Source: Geminicoccus harenae
GTDB lineage: Bacteria > Pseudomonadota > Alphaproteobacteria > Geminicoccales > Geminicoccaceae
DNA length: 64,000 nt
Direction: 5' to 3'
Assembly: GCF_019800005.1 (NCBI RefSeq)
Contig: NZ_JABGCL010000001.1
Location: forward strand, 186,001-250,000
In this document: one piece after another, positions 10,217 through 19,442 of the stretch
Layout of the letters: each line of letters begins with the position of its first letter
Numbering within the stretch: position 1 is the first letter of the stretch
The notes under the pieces: generated by a model
The model's input: the letters and a program-made list of their open reading frames with translations, nothing else
What the model was told of the DNA's origin: nothing
Databases searched by the model: none
Made by a program: the position numbers and the translations under genes

Positions 10217-11695
10217 TCAGGTCCCGCAGAAGGTCTGGAGCACCCGCTCCTCCGGCCGGGGCGGCTCTGCCAGGCCGGCATGCTCCGGCTGGTCGGCGTA
10301 CGGGTCGGCCAGCACGGCCAGGAGCGTGCGGAACGGCCCGAAATCATCGGCATCGACCCCGGCCCGGATCGCCGCCTCCACCTGATGGTTGCGCGGGATG
10401 TAGAGCGGGTTGACCTGCCGCATCGCCAGCCGACGCGCCTGCGGCTCGCCCCCGTCCCGCGCCAGGCGCTCCCGCCAGGAAGCAGCCCAGCCATCATAGG
10501 CCACGGGGTCCGAGAACAGCGCCCGCACCGTTGCATCCGCGCCGGCATCGGCCGCCGCATCGGCCAGCCGGCGGAAGGTCAGGGTGAAGTCGGCATTGTT
10601 CGCCGCCATCCGCCCCAGCAGTTCCTGGGCGAGCGCCACATCCTCGGGCTCCGCCTGGAGCAGGCCGAGCTTGCGCCGCAGCCCGGCATGGAAGGCCGCC
10701 TCGAACCGGGGGCCGAACGCGGTCAGCACCTCCTTGGCCAGTTCCACCGCCCGGTCCTCGTCGGGGTCGAGCAGCGGCAGCAGGCATTCCGCCAGCCGGG
10801 TCAGGTTCCACTGGGCGATGCCCGGCTGGTTGGCATAGGCGTAGCGCCCCTGCTGATCGATCGAGCTGAACACGGTCTGCGGGTGAAACGCGTCCATGAA
10901 CGCGCAGGGCCCGTAGTCGATCGTTTCGCCGGCCACCGACATGTTGTCCGTGTTCATCACCCCGTGGATGAACCCGACCAGGAGCCAGGACGCGACCAGC
11001 TCCGCCTGCCGCCCGACCAGAAGGTCCAGGAACGCCAGGGCCGGCCGCTCGGCCGCCGCCGCCTCGGGATAAAGGCGCGCTACCACATAGTCGGTCAGCA
11101 GGCGCACCGCCTCCCGATCCTGCCGGGCCGCGAAATACTGGAAGGTGCCGACCCGGACATGGCTGCGCGCGACCCTGGTCAGCACCGCCCCCGGCAGCGC
11201 CGTCTCGCGATACACCTCGTCGCCGGTGATCACCGAGGCGAGGGTGCGTGTGGTGGGAATGCCCATCGCCGCCATCGCCTCGCTGACCAGATGCTCGCGC
11301 AGCACCGGGCCCAGCGCGGCGCGGCCGTCGCCGCCGCGCGAGAACAGGGTGCGGCCGGAGCCCTTGAGCTGCAGGTCGTAGCGCTGGCCGTCCCGGCCGA
11401 TCACCTCGCCCAGCAGGATCGCCCTTCCGTCGCCCAGGCTCGGCACGAAGGAGCCGAACTGGTGGCCGGCATAGGCCATGGCGATGGGTTCGCTACCGGG
11501 CGCCACTTCACGGCCGGACAGCATCGCCACCCCCTCCGGGCTGGCCAGCCAGTCCGGGTCCAGGCCCAGGGCTTCGGCGAGCGGGCGGTTCAGCTCGATC
11601 AGCCGCGGGGCCGGCGCCTCGGCCGGCCGGGTGCGGGCGAAGAAGCGGTCGGGCAGCCGGGCATAGCTGTTGTCGAAGGGGATGGTGCTGGTCAT
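10217..11695 (-). CDS. selO: SelO/YdiU-family protein adenylyltransferase (AMPylase)
   Basis: 492 aa, family-typical length. SelO is a pseudokinase that transfers AMP from ATP to Ser/Thr/Tyr of target proteins and contributes to redox homeostasis. Conserved segments: AYAGHQFGSFVPSLGDGRA, LQLKGSGRTLFSRGGDGRAAL, HGVMNTDNMSVAGETIDYGP (the catalytic and metal-binding stretch) and, near the end, YIPRNHQVEAAI. The C-terminal end shows no Cys or Sec motif (it ends LQTFCGT, with one Cys). Single gene, convergent with the PNPOx-fold gene and 41 bp downstream of the aminotransferase gene on the same strand. Confidence 0.95.
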   Translation of the reverse strand: MTSTIPFDNSYARLPDRFFARTRPAEAPAPRLIELNRPLAEALGLDPDWLASPEGVAMLSGREVAPGSEPIAMAYAGHQFGSFVPSLGDGRAILLGEVIGRDGQRYDLQLKGSGRTLFSRGGDGRAALGPVLREHLVSEAMAAMGIPTTRTLASVITGDEVYRETALPGAVLTRVARSHVRVGTFQYFAARQDREAVRLLTDYVVARLYPEAAAAERPALAFLDLLVGRQAELVASWLLVGFIHGVMNTDNMSVAGETIDYGPCAFMDAFHPQTVFSSIDQQGRYAYANQPGIAQWNLTRLAECLLPLLDPDEDRAVELAKEVLTAFGPRFEAAFHAGLRRKLGLLQAEPEDVALAQELLGRMAANNADFTLTFRRLADAAADAGADATVRALFSDPVAYDGWAASWRERLARDGGEPQARRLAMRQVNPLYIPRNHQVEAAIRAGVDADDFGPFRTLLAVLADPYADQPEHAGLAEPPRPEERVLQTFCGT

Positions 11696-11736
11696 TCACG
11701 ACATCTGGGCGCGACACCACCCCCCGGACAAGGGCG

Positions 11737-13041
11737 TCAGGCCGGCTTCAGGACCGAAACCGCATCCTCGAAGGCGGCCAGCGTCTGATCCACGATCGCG
11801 TCGTCATGCTCGGTCGAGAGGAACCAGGCACCCCGCTCCAGTGCCCGCACGCCCCGCTCCAGCAGTGCGGTGGTCAGGCGGACATAGGCCTGGCGGTCGG
11901 ACGTCAGCATGTCGCGATAGTGCCGGCCGGGCTCGGCCATGCCGAGCGCCACGTGGAAGATCTGCGGCAGCCCGGTCACCGTGGCGGTGATCCCGGCCCG
12001 CTTCAGCGCCTGGTCGATCCCGTCCATCAGGCGGCGGCCCCGGGCCTCCATCGCCTCGTAGGTGCCGGGCGTCCCGAGGCGGCGCAGCGTCGCGACCGTC
12101 GCGGCCATGGCGACCGCCTGGGCGTTGTAGGTGCCGCCATGGAGGATGCCGCCGCCGGCCAGCCGGTCCATCAGGTCGGCACGACCCGCCACCGCCGCCA
12201 CGGAGAAGCCGTTGGCGATCGCCTTGGCGAAGGTCGCGAGGTCGGGTGTCACGCCCAGGCGCCCCTGCGCGCCGCCCGGCCCCACCCGAAAGCCGGTGAC
12301 CACCTCGTCGAAGATCAGGACCGTGCCGGTCTCGGTGCAGGCGGCGCGCACGGCTTCCAGATAGCCGGGCTCGGGCAGGATCCCGCCGCTGTTGCACATG
12401 ATCGGCTCCATGATCACGGCGGCGACGTCGCCCCGCTTCAGCCGCTCGACCACGAGCTCCGCCTGGTTCCAGGGCAGGACCTCGACATTCTCGCCGGCCG
12501 ACGCGTCCTGGCCGAGGCTGCCGGCGAACCGGCTGGGCCTGGCTTCCGGCCCGAGCTGCTCGGAGGGTGTGGCCACGCTCCACAGCACGCTGTCCATCCA
12601 GCCATGGTAATGGCCCTCGAACTTCAGGACCTTGCTGCGGCCGGTCACGGCACGGCTGAGGCGCAGCGCCAGCTGGTCGGCCTCGGAGCCCGAGGAGGCG
12701 AAGCGGACCCGCTCGGCGCAGGGCACCATCTCGCAGACCAGCCGGGCCGCCTCGAACTCCAGCTCGCTCTGCCCGCCGAACAGGATCCCGCGCCCGGCCT
12801 GCTCCTGGACCGCGGCGATGACGTCCGCGGGCGTGTGGCCCAGGATCATCGGGCCGAGTGCCAGGTAGTAGTCGATCAGGCGGTTGCCATCGATGTCGAA
12901 CAGGCAGGCGCCCTCGGCCCGCTCGAACACGAGCGGTGTCGGCGAGACGCCATGGCGGAAATGGCTGCTGACCCCGCCCGGGATGATCCGGCTGGCCTCG
13001 GCGATCCGTTGGCGGGAGCGGTCGAACGAACAGCGGGTCAT
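11737..13041 (-). CDS. Class III aminotransferase, glutamate-1-semialdehyde-aminomutase-like
   Basis: 434 aa, fold-type I PLP enzyme. Motifs: VRFASSGSEADQLALRLSRA (phosphate-binding region), GHYHGWMD, LIFDEVVTGFRVG (Asp for the PLP ring nitrogen) and ATFAKAIANGFSVAAVAGR (Schiff-base Lys). It is GSA-AM-like but sits in a catabolic operon rather than with haem genes, so a role as omega-transaminase or amino-sugar/amino-acid aminotransferase is more likely than hemL. It is the last gene of the RraA-TRAP-dehydrogenase operon, 28 bp after the dehydrogenase gene. Substrate unknown. Confidence 0.9.
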   Translation of the reverse strand: MTRCSFDRSRQRIAEASRIIPGGVSSHFRHGVSPTPLVFERAEGACLFDIDGNRLIDYYLALGPMILGHTPADVIAAVQEQAGRGILFGGQSELEFEAARLVCEMVPCAERVRFASSGSEADQLALRLSRAVTGRSKVLKFEGHYHGWMDSVLWSVATPSEQLGPEARPSRFAGSLGQDASAGENVEVLPWNQAELVVERLKRGDVAAVIMEPIMCNSGGILPEPGYLEAVRAACTETGTVLIFDEVVTGFRVGPGGAQGRLGVTPDLATFAKAIANGFSVAAVAGRADLMDRLAGGGILHGGTYNAQAVAMAATVATLRRLGTPGTYEAMEARGRRLMDGIDQALKRAGITATVTGLPQIFHVALGMAEPGRHYRDMLTSDRQAYVRLTTALLERGVRALERGAWFLSTEHDDAIVDQTLAAFEDAVSVLKPA

Positions 13042-13069
13042 GACTGAACAGGTCCTTGCATGATTTGGG

Positions 13070-14116
13070 TCAAAGGGCCGGCCGGCGGGCCGCGGCCCTG
13101 GCCAGGTCCAGCCGGTCGGCGTTCACGCAGTCGCGCGAATGGCCGTCCTGCAGATAGCCGGCCGCCGTCGCTGCCGATTTCTGCCGGAGGTCGATCAGGC
13201 TGGAGGGGCTGTAGAAGGCGGCATGCGGGGTGACGATCAGCCGGTGGCGCAGCGGCGAGCCCGGCGCCCGCCAGGCCTGCAGCAGCGGATGGTCGGCCGG
13301 CAGAGGCTCTGTTTCCAGCACGTCCAGCGCCGCCGCACCGAGCCGGCCTTCCGCCAGCGCCGCGTACAGGGCCAGGAGATCGACCACGCCCCCGCGCGCG
13401 GTATTCACCAGCACCGCGTCCGGCTTCATCGCGGCGAGCGCCGCCGTGCTGATCAGGTGGCGGGTCTCGGTAGTGAGCGGCGTGTGCAGCGACACGACGT
13501 TGGCCGAACCGAGCAGGTCTTCCAGCGAGCCGGCCCGCTCGATCCCGAGCGCCAGCTCGCTGCCGGTCGGGCGATAGGGGTCGAAGAAGCGGACCCGCAT
13601 CCCGAGCGCCTTGGCCCGCAGTGCCGTGGCGGTGCCGATCCGCCCGAGCCCGACCACGCCAAAGGTCTGGGTCGAGAGCCGGCGCACGGTCGGCACCTTG
13701 CTGAAGTCCCAGCCGGCCACCGGATCCGCCTGGAGGAGGTCATTATAGGCCACCACGCCACGCAGCACTGCCAGGGTCAGCGCGATGGCATGGTCGGCGA
13801 CGTCGGTGGTGCCGTAGTCCGGCGTGTTGCAGACCGCGATGCCGCGCCGCCCGGCAGCGTCCAGGTCGATATTGTCGAAGCCCACCCCGGCGCGGACCAC
13901 CACCCGGCAGGCGGGCATCCGGTCGAGCACGGTCTCGTCCACCGTGATCTCGTGATAGCAGACCAGCCCCTCCGCGGCCCGCCAGACCTCCGCCGGGATC
14001 GCGTTCAGGTCCGCGGAGCGCGAGGCATGGATGGCGAAGCGGTTGCCGTAGACGGCGGCCTCCAGGTCGGCGGGGCCGTCGAACTGGACGTCGGGATGCA
14101 GGATCAGGCGGGGCAT
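13070..14116 (-). CDS. D-2-hydroxyacid dehydrogenase (CtBP-like)
   Basis: 348 aa. NAD-binding Rossmann motif FGVVGLGRIGTATALRAKALG in the middle, with the family's catalytic R (SLHTPLTTETRHLI, then LVNTARGGVVD), E (DVLETEPLP) and H (VTPHAAFYS). These enzymes reduce 2-oxo acids or oxidise D-2-hydroxy acids. ATG 14116 begins 20 bp after the TRAP large-permease stop; a longer open frame runs upstream but lies inside the permease gene in another frame. Context suggests it oxidises or reduces the compound imported by the TRAP system. Confidence 0.93.
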   Translation of the reverse strand: MPRLILHPDVQFDGPADLEAAVYGNRFAIHASRSADLNAIPAEVWRAAEGLVCYHEITVDETVLDRMPACRVVVRAGVGFDNIDLDAAGRRGIAVCNTPDYGTTDVADHAIALTLAVLRGVVAYNDLLQADPVAGWDFSKVPTVRRLSTQTFGVVGLGRIGTATALRAKALGMRVRFFDPYRPTGSELALGIERAGSLEDLLGSANVVSLHTPLTTETRHLISTAALAAMKPDAVLVNTARGGVVDLLALYAALAEGRLGAAALDVLETEPLPADHPLLQAWRAPGSPLRHRLIVTPHAAFYSPSSLIDLRQKSAATAAGYLQDGHSRDCVNADRLDLARAAARRPAL

Positions 14117-14136
14117 GGTCGGTTCCGGTATCAGGC

Positions 14137-15423
14137 TCAGCGCATCAGACCCGCCATGCGGGGCAGCCAGAGCGAAAGGAACGGCACGTAGGTGATGATC
14201 GCCAGGGCAACCAGCTTGACCACGTAGAGCGGCAGGAGTGCGCGGCTGATCGCGGCCATGGACCGGTTGGTGATCGAGGAGATCACGAACAGGTTGGTGC
14301 CGACCGGCGGGGTGTTCAGCCCGATCATCAGGTTCACGATCACCACGATCGAGAAATGGATCGGGTCGATGCCGAACTGCACGGCCGCCGGCTGCAGGAT
14401 CGGCACGAAGATCAGGATCGCCGGCACCGTATCCAGGAACGCGCCCACCATGAGCAGGAACACGTTGACGATCATCAGGAAGACGATGGGATTGTCGGTG
14501 AGCGACAGGAACAGGGCGCTGGCCGCGCGCGGGATGTCCTCGATCGCCAGGAACCAGGCGAACAGGCTGGCAGTACCCACCACGATCATCACGGTGGCGG
14601 TGGTCAGCGCACTTTCCTGGAAGACGTGGAACAACTGCTTCGGCCCGACCGAGCGGTAGAGCACGCAGGTCAGGAACAGGGCATAGACGCACAGCACGGC
14701 CGCCGCCTCGGTGGCGGTGAACACGCCGCCGCGCACGCCGCCCACGATGATGACCGGGGCGATGAGCACCGGCACGGCGTCCAGGCAGGAGCGGGCGAAG
14801 CTGCGCTTGGGGCGGTCGGCCGCTTCCACGAGCGGGTGGTTGCGGCAGGCATAGGCCACATAGGCTGCCAGCAGCAGAGCGATCAGCAGGCCCGGCAGGA
14901 TGCCGGCGAAGAACATGGCGCCGATCGAGAGCCTGGTCGGGATGGCGTAGATCACCATGATCAGGCTGGGTGGGATGATCGGCGCGATGATCGCCCCGGA
15001 CACGGTGAGTGCCGCGGCGAAGTCCACGGAATAGCGCCGCGCCTTCATCATCGGCACCATCACCGAGCCGAGGGCCGCGGTGTCGGCGGTGGCCGAGCCC
15101 GAGACGCCGGCCATCATCAGGTTGGCGATGATGTTGACGTAGGCCAGGCCGCCGCGGATGCGGCCGACGATCACGTCGGCGAAGTCGACCAGGCGCTGGA
15201 TGATGCCGCCGGCGACCAGGAGGTTGCCGGCCAGGATGAACAGGGGCAGGGCCAGGAGGCCGTAGCTGTTCATGCCCGCGAACAGACGCTGGGCGGCGAT
15301 CTGGGCGTTGCCCAGGTCGGTGATCAGCAATCCCGCCAGGGCGCACAGGCCCACGGCGAATGCGATCGGCGTCTCGATCGCCAGCAGCACCACCAGGAGC
15401 AGGATGACGATGGCGGTGTTCAT
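14137..15423 (-). CDS. dctM: TRAP transporter large permease subunit
   Basis: 428 aa, highly hydrophobic with about a dozen membrane segments, the expected DctM size. Conserved pieces include LFAGMNSYGLLALPLFILAG, GGLAYVNIIANLMMAGVSGS, and NLMIGLNTPPVGTNLFVIS near the end. With DctQ it forms the sodium-driven channel that moves the DctP-bound organic acid inward. It overlaps dctQ by 4 bp (15420-15423) and is followed by the hydroxyacid dehydrogenase gene. Confidence 0.96.
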   Translation of the reverse strand: MNTAIVILLLVVLLAIETPIAFAVGLCALAGLLITDLGNAQIAAQRLFAGMNSYGLLALPLFILAGNLLVAGGIIQRLVDFADVIVGRIRGGLAYVNIIANLMMAGVSGSATADTAALGSVMVPMMKARRYSVDFAAALTVSGAIIAPIIPPSLIMVIYAIPTRLSIGAMFFAGILPGLLIALLLAAYVAYACRNHPLVEAADRPKRSFARSCLDAVPVLIAPVIIVGGVRGGVFTATEAAAVLCVYALFLTCVLYRSVGPKQLFHVFQESALTTATVMIVVGTASLFAWFLAIEDIPRAASALFLSLTDNPIVFLMIVNVFLLMVGAFLDTVPAILIFVPILQPAAVQFGIDPIHFSIVVIVNLMIGLNTPPVGTNLFVISSITNRSMAAISRALLPLYVVKLVALAIITYVPFLSLWLPRMAGLMR

Positions 15424-15920
15424 CGAACCTGCTCCCCCGCGAGCGCGCTTGTCTGGTCGGACAGGAGCCGGCGGATCCGGTCCAGCACCGCCAGCACGGA
15501 CAGGAGGCAGGAGATCGGCACGATCAGGTACGGGATCGCCATCGGCAGGCGCAATGCGGTGGAGGGCTGGTGCCAGGCGCTCATCGCCAGCTTCCAGCCG
15601 CCGAAGCCGACATAGACGAGGAACACCCCGACCAGCAGCAGGCCCGCGGCCTTCACCATGTGCGCCGTACGGGAGCGCTCGGGCATCCAGCTCATGCCGA
15701 TATGCTGGTTCCTGCCGAACGCCCGGTACATGCCGAGGAACGAGATCAGGATGAGCAGGAACTGGGCCAGTTCCTCAGGCCAGGGCAGGGCAGCATGCAG
15801 GAAATACCGGAACATGACCTGCAGGGCCAAAACGCTCGTGATCACCGCGAGCGACAGGACGAGCAAAAGGTCGACGAGGCCGTTCAGCCAGGCAGCCAGC
15901 GATCTCAAGTGAGTCTCCAT
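15420..15920 (-). CDS. dctQ: TRAP transporter small permease subunit
   Basis: 166 aa with four membrane helices, as expected for DctQ. The segment LPWPEELAQFLLILISFLGMYRAF, here quoted in part as PWPEELAQF, is the family hallmark. It lies 44 bp downstream of the DctP gene and its stop overlaps the start of dctM, implying coupled translation and a 1:1 membrane complex. Confidence 0.95.
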   Translation of the reverse strand: METHLRSLAAWLNGLVDLLLVLSLAVITSVLALQVMFRYFLHAALPWPEELAQFLLILISFLGMYRAFGRNQHIGMSWMPERSRTAHMVKAAGLLLVGVFLVYVGFGGWKLAMSAWHQPSTALRLPMAIPYLIVPISCLLSVLAVLDRIRRLLSDQTSALAGEQVR

Positions 15921-15964
15921 CTGCCCCTGCCGGCCGGCAGGGGCATGGTCCGCTGTTCAGGACG

Positions 15965-16999
15965 TCACTGGCTGACGGATTCGGTCAGCTTCTGCCGGAT
16001 CGCGGCGACCTCGCCGAAGACCGCATCGACATATTCCGGGTCCAGCTCCTGCTTAAGATAGGCCTGGATCGGCTCGCGCGTCGCCGTGCGGAAGGTCTCG
16101 AGCTCCTCCTGGGTCGGGGCATAGACCTCCATGCCCTGCTCGCGCAGCTGGTCGACCGCGCTCACCCGGGCCTGGTAGTTGCGCTCGCCATACTCGGTGG
16201 CGGCCGCCATCTGTGCCCCGGTCACGACGATCACCCGCAGGTCGGGCGGCAGGCTCTGGAAGAACTGCTCGCCGATCATGAGGGTGTTGAAGCCGAGCTG
16301 GTGGTTGTCGAGCGTCAGGTATTTCTGGACCTGGAAGAAGGAGTAGTCGAGCACCACGCCGACCGGGTTCTCCTGGCCGTCGACCACGCCCGACTGCATG
16401 GCGCCGTAGAGCTCCTCCCACGGGACCGGGGTGGGCGAGCCGCCCATGGCCTGCACCATGGCCAGCGACATCGGGCTCGGCGGCACGCGCATGCGCACGC
16501 CTTCCATATCGGCCGCGGAACGGATTGGCTTCACGTTGTTGGTGAAGCAGCGAAAGCCGTAGGAGGAGGCCGCCAGCAGGCGCAGGCCGGACTCCTTGGC
16601 CATCTTCTCGCGGACTTCCATGAAGAAGTCGGAATTGAGGAACGCCCGGCCTTCCTCGTCATTGGCGAACAGATAGGGCGTCGCCAGGACCATCATCGGC
16701 TTGTAGAAGCTGTCGATCGTCTGCTCGTCGCCCTGGGCCATCTCGATGGCGCCGAGCTTGGCCTGCTCCATCCCGTCCTTGATCGAGCCGAGCTGCCCCG
16801 CTGGCGAGACGGTTACCTCGATCCGGCCGCCGCTCGCACTCTCGACATAGGACTCGAAGACCTGCCAGCCCTTGTGCAGCGGGCTCTCGGTCGATTCGCT
16901 GTGGCTGCCGCGGATGGTGAACTCGGCCGCGAGCGCTCCCGAGCTGCCCAGGGCCAGGAGCGCCCCTGCAAATGCGGCGATCAAGCCTTTCACTGCCAT
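15965..16999 (-). CDS. dctP: TRAP transporter substrate-binding protein
   Basis: 344 aa periplasmic protein with a Sec signal peptide (MAVKGLIAAFAGALLALG...ALAAEF). DctP family segments: SPLHKGWQVFESYVESASGG, FTNNVKPIRSAADMEGVRMR followed by VPPSP (the Arg there normally clamps a substrate carboxylate), and WEELYGAMQSGVVDGQENP. ATG 16999 is chosen over the longer open frame because AGGGAGGT lies about 8 bases upstream and the signal peptide then begins correctly. Likely ligand is a carboxylate related to the RraA-type aldolase and hydroxyacid dehydrogenase. Confidence 0.95.
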   Translation of the reverse strand: MAVKGLIAAFAGALLALGSSGALAAEFTIRGSHSESTESPLHKGWQVFESYVESASGGRIEVTVSPAGQLGSIKDGMEQAKLGAIEMAQGDEQTIDSFYKPMMVLATPYLFANDEEGRAFLNSDFFMEVREKMAKESGLRLLAASSYGFRCFTNNVKPIRSAADMEGVRMRVPPSPMSLAMVQAMGGSPTPVPWEELYGAMQSGVVDGQENPVGVVLDYSFFQVQKYLTLDNHQLGFNTLMIGEQFFQSLPPDLRVIVVTGAQMAAATEYGERNYQARVSAVDQLREQGMEVYAPTQEELETFRTATREPIQAYLKQELDPEYVDAVFGEVAAIRQKLTESVSQ

Positions 17000-17059
17000 G
17001 TCGAATACCTCCCTCGCTGATTGAAAATGCCGGTCCGGACCCCCCATCCGTTCCCGGCG

Positions 17060-17719
17060 TCAGAGAACGCCGTATTTCGCGTAGACCTCGCCCAGGAGGC
17101 TGCCCTGCTCCAGCTCCCGGCGGGTGTTGTTCTCGCTCTCGACCTTGCGCAGGGCCGCGGCGATGACGTCATCCGCGATCTCGCTCGGGATCACGACCAC
17201 CCCGTCCACGTCGCCGAACACCAGGTCGCCCGGTGCGACCCGCACCCCGCCGCACATGATCGGCACGTCCATCGCCATCATCTTGCCGCGCCCCTTGGAA
17301 TCGAGCGGGCCGATGCCGCCGTGGAACACCGGGAAGCCCAGGGCGCGGATCTGGCGGACGTCGCGCACTAGGCCGTCGGTCACGCAGCCCGTGGCGCCGC
17401 GCATCCGCGAGGCGGTGGTCAGCAGCTCACCCCAGGGTGCGATCCGGTTGGTCGGGCCGTCGCAGCCGAACACCACCACGTCGTCGGTCTTCAGGTCGTC
17501 GATCAGCGCGATCTCGATCTCGTAGGGGTTCTCCCCTGGCGCCACCGAGTAGGTGTTCATGAAGAGCCCGGTCCGCGCCCGGCCGAACATGACCTTGGTC
17601 TCGTCCAGGGGCCGCACGAAGGGCCGCATCGCCTGATCCATGCGGCCGAACTCGTCCAGCACGTCGGACAGTACCGCCGTGTAGAGACGCTGCTTCAACG
17701 CCGCGAAGTCCAGCTCCAT
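17060..17719 (-). CDS. RraA-family protein, 4-hydroxy-4-methyl-2-oxoglutarate aldolase-like
   Basis: 219 aa. RraA-like fold: YTAVLSDVLDEFGRMDQAM at the N-terminus, APWGELLTTASRMRGATG, and TDGLVRDVRQIRALGFPVF with the conserved Arg-Asp pair that binds metal and pyruvate enolate in HMG/CHA aldolases. A metabolic aldolase or decarboxylase is more likely than the E. coli RNase E inhibitor, because the gene heads a TRAP/dehydrogenase/aminotransferase operon facing a LacI regulator. Starts 105 bp from that regulator. Confidence 0.9.
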   Translation of the reverse strand: MELDFAALKQRLYTAVLSDVLDEFGRMDQAMRPFVRPLDETKVMFGRARTGLFMNTYSVAPGENPYEIEIALIDDLKTDDVVVFGCDGPTNRIAPWGELLTTASRMRGATGCVTDGLVRDVRQIRALGFPVFHGGIGPLDSKGRGKMMAMDVPIMCGGVRVAPGDLVFGDVDGVVVIPSEIADDVIAAALRKVESENNTRRELEQGSLLGEVYAKYGVL

Positions 17720-17739
17720 GCCCTGCCTGCCTGATTGCG

Positions 17740-17755
17740 TGTTAAACGATTAACA
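17740..17755. promoter_or_regulatory. LacI-type operator candidate
   Basis: TGTTAAACGATTAACA is a near-perfect 16-bp palindrome around a central CG, the layout LacI/GalR regulators prefer. It lies 20 bp upstream of the RraA-like gene start and 69 bp upstream of the divergent LacI-family regulator, so it can control both directions. Only one symmetric position pair deviates. Confidence 0.65.
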
Positions 17756-17824
17756 ACAACGCTAAGAGCGTTCCGTCGGCGCGTCAACGGCCCGTCTCGG
17801 AGCACGCAGGAAGCAAGGTCATCG

Positions 17825-18841
17825 ATGCCCCAACGCCCCACCATCCATGCCGTCGCCGCCCGCGCCGGCGTGTCCACCGCCACCGTCTCCAAGGTCGTCA
17901 ACGGCATCACTGCCGGCGTGGCGGAGAGCACCAGGGCGCGCGTCGAGGCGGCCGTGCGCGATCTCGGCTACCGGCCGAACCGCCTGGGCCGCAGCCTGCG
18001 CACCGCCCGCAACTTCACGATCGGCCTGGCGATCCTGGACCCCTCGCCACGCTTTCTGGCCGACCCGTTCACCGCCAACTTGGTGGCGGGCCTCGCCAAC
18101 TACCTGAACTCGCGCGGCTTCGGCCTGCTCCTGCACGGGATCCGGCCGGGCGCCCTCGACGCCTCCTTCCTGATCCAGCATTCCGAGGTGGACGGGCTGT
18201 GCCTGGATCTGTCCGGCACACGCCGCCAGCGGCTGGCGGCGATGCGCAGGGTGGCGGAACTGGGCAAGCCGTTCGTGGTGTTCCAGGAACGGCCCGCGGC
18301 CTTGCTGGAGGACGCCTGCTTCATCCGCCAGGACGACCGGGGCGGGGCGGCCGCACTGGCGACCGGGCTCCTGCGGCGCCGGCCGAAGCGGGTCTGGGTG
18401 ATCGTCTCGGAGGTGCCGTGGCCGGCGGTCGAGGAGCGGGTGGCCGGGTTTCGCCAAGCGCTGGAGCCGGAAGGGGCCGCGCTGGAGCTGGTCCCGTGCG
18501 ACGAGACCAGCGGCGAGGCGATCGCACGGGCGATCGCGGCGCACCTGGAAGCCAATCCCCCGCCCGATCTCCTGCTCGGCCAGAACGACCAGATCGCTGC
18601 CATCGCGCTCCAGGTGCTCCGGCGCTGCGGGCTGCACGTGCCCGAGGATGTCGGGGTCGCCGGCTTCAATGCCTTCCCCTTCACCGGCTGGGGCGACCTG
18701 CCGCTCTGCTCGGTCCGGTCCCGGGCCTACGAGCTGGGCGAGGCCGGTGCGGCGAGCCTGCTCGAGCGGCTGGAGCAGGGCAGCTTCGCCCGGCGCGAGC
18801 AGGTGCTGCCCCTGGAACTGGTGCCCGGCAGCTCGGCCTGA
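17825..18841 (+). CDS. LacI-family transcriptional regulator
   Basis: 338 aa. N-terminal HTH: TIHAVAARAGVSTATVSKVV and hinge-type YRPNRLGRSLRT, followed by a periplasmic-binding-protein-like sensor domain (NFTIGLAILDPSPRFLADPF; DLLLGQNDQIAAIALQVLR; EDVGVAGFNAF). ATG 17825 is chosen because the family N-terminus starts there and AAGG lies about 8 bases upstream; the frame is open from 17735. Divergent from the RraA-TRAP operon with a palindromic operator between, so it is very probably that operon's local regulator. Effector unknown. Confidence 0.93.
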   Translation: MPQRPTIHAVAARAGVSTATVSKVVNGITAGVAESTRARVEAAVRDLGYRPNRLGRSLRTARNFTIGLAILDPSPRFLADPFTANLVAGLANYLNSRGFGLLLHGIRPGALDASFLIQHSEVDGLCLDLSGTRRQRLAAMRRVAELGKPFVVFQERPAALLEDACFIRQDDRGGAAALATGLLRRRPKRVWVIVSEVPWPAVEERVAGFRQALEPEGAALELVPCDETSGEAIARAIAAHLEANPPPDLLLGQNDQIAAIALQVLRRCGLHVPEDVGVAGFNAFPFTGWGDLPLCSVRSRAYELGEAGAASLLERLEQGSFARREQVLPLELVPGSSA

Positions 18842-18863
18842 AGGCCGGTGCCAGGCAGGAAGC

Positions 18864-19442
18864 TCAGCCCATCGCCTTGCGCAGCAGCGCGATTTCGGCG
18901 AGCAGGTCGTCGACCGCCGCCAGCGCGAAGTCGACCTTGACCGTGTCGACCAGCAAGCCGTCCTGCACCTGCTCGACCGTGGCCGAGACCACGACCTGCG
19001 GGCGCGCGATCACCCGGGCCAGCGTCGCGGACAGGGTCTCGCGGAGCTGGTACTGGGCGCGCACGCCACCGGTGAACGCCGGCGATGCGGTCATGGCGAG
19101 GGCCGGCTTGCCCTTCAGCGGCGAGCGCATCGCCGGCCGGGACGCCCAGTCCAGCGCGTTCTTGAGCACGCCCGACATGCCGTAATTGTACTCCGGCGAC
19201 GACACGATCACGCCGTCGGCCCGGGCGATCGCCTGCTTGAGCGCCAGCACCGGTGCAGGCGCGTTCTCCCCGTCCAGATCGCCATTGTAGGGCGGGATCT
19301 CGTCCAGCGGGAAGATGACGAGCTCGGCTCGGCCGGCCAGCCGGGCCTGGAGCGCGCGCAGCAATGCAGTGTTGATCGAGATGCGGCGCAGGCTGCCGGA
19401 CAGGCCCAGCAGCCGTGGCGGCAGGGCGGTAGGGGCGGTCAT
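18864..19442 (-). CDS. NADPH-dependent FMN reductase
   Basis: 192 aa flavodoxin-like protein. LLGLSGSLRRISINTALL is the FMN-phosphate loop and SSPEYNYGMSGVLKNALDW the isoalloxazine-contacting loop of the NADPH_dep_FMN_red family (ChrR/YieF-like quinone and chromate reductases). ATG 19442 is chosen since AAGGA lies 7 bases upstream; the open frame reaches 19517. It ends 22 bp from the convergent LacI gene; no clear operon partner. It may protect against quinones or oxidative stress, which is known for relatives only. Confidence 0.9.
   Translation of the reverse strand: MTAPTALPPRLLGLSGSLRRISINTALLRALQARLAGRAELVIFPLDEIPPYNGDLDGENAPAPVLALKQAIARADGVIVSSPEYNYGMSGVLKNALDWASRPAMRSPLKGKPALAMTASPAFTGGVRAQYQLRETLSATLARVIARPQVVVSATVEQVQDGLLVDTVKVDFALAAVDDLLAEIALLRKAMG

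Noticed and set aside
11737..13041. Calling the aminotransferase hemL
   Set aside because: GSA-like motifs are shared with other class III aminotransferases and the operon is catabolic.
13070..15346. A 758-codon frame suggesting a TRAP permease-dehydrogenase fusion
   Set aside because: Only the part from 14116 onward is the dehydrogenase; the upstream part overlaps dctM in a different frame and shows no membrane segments or homology.
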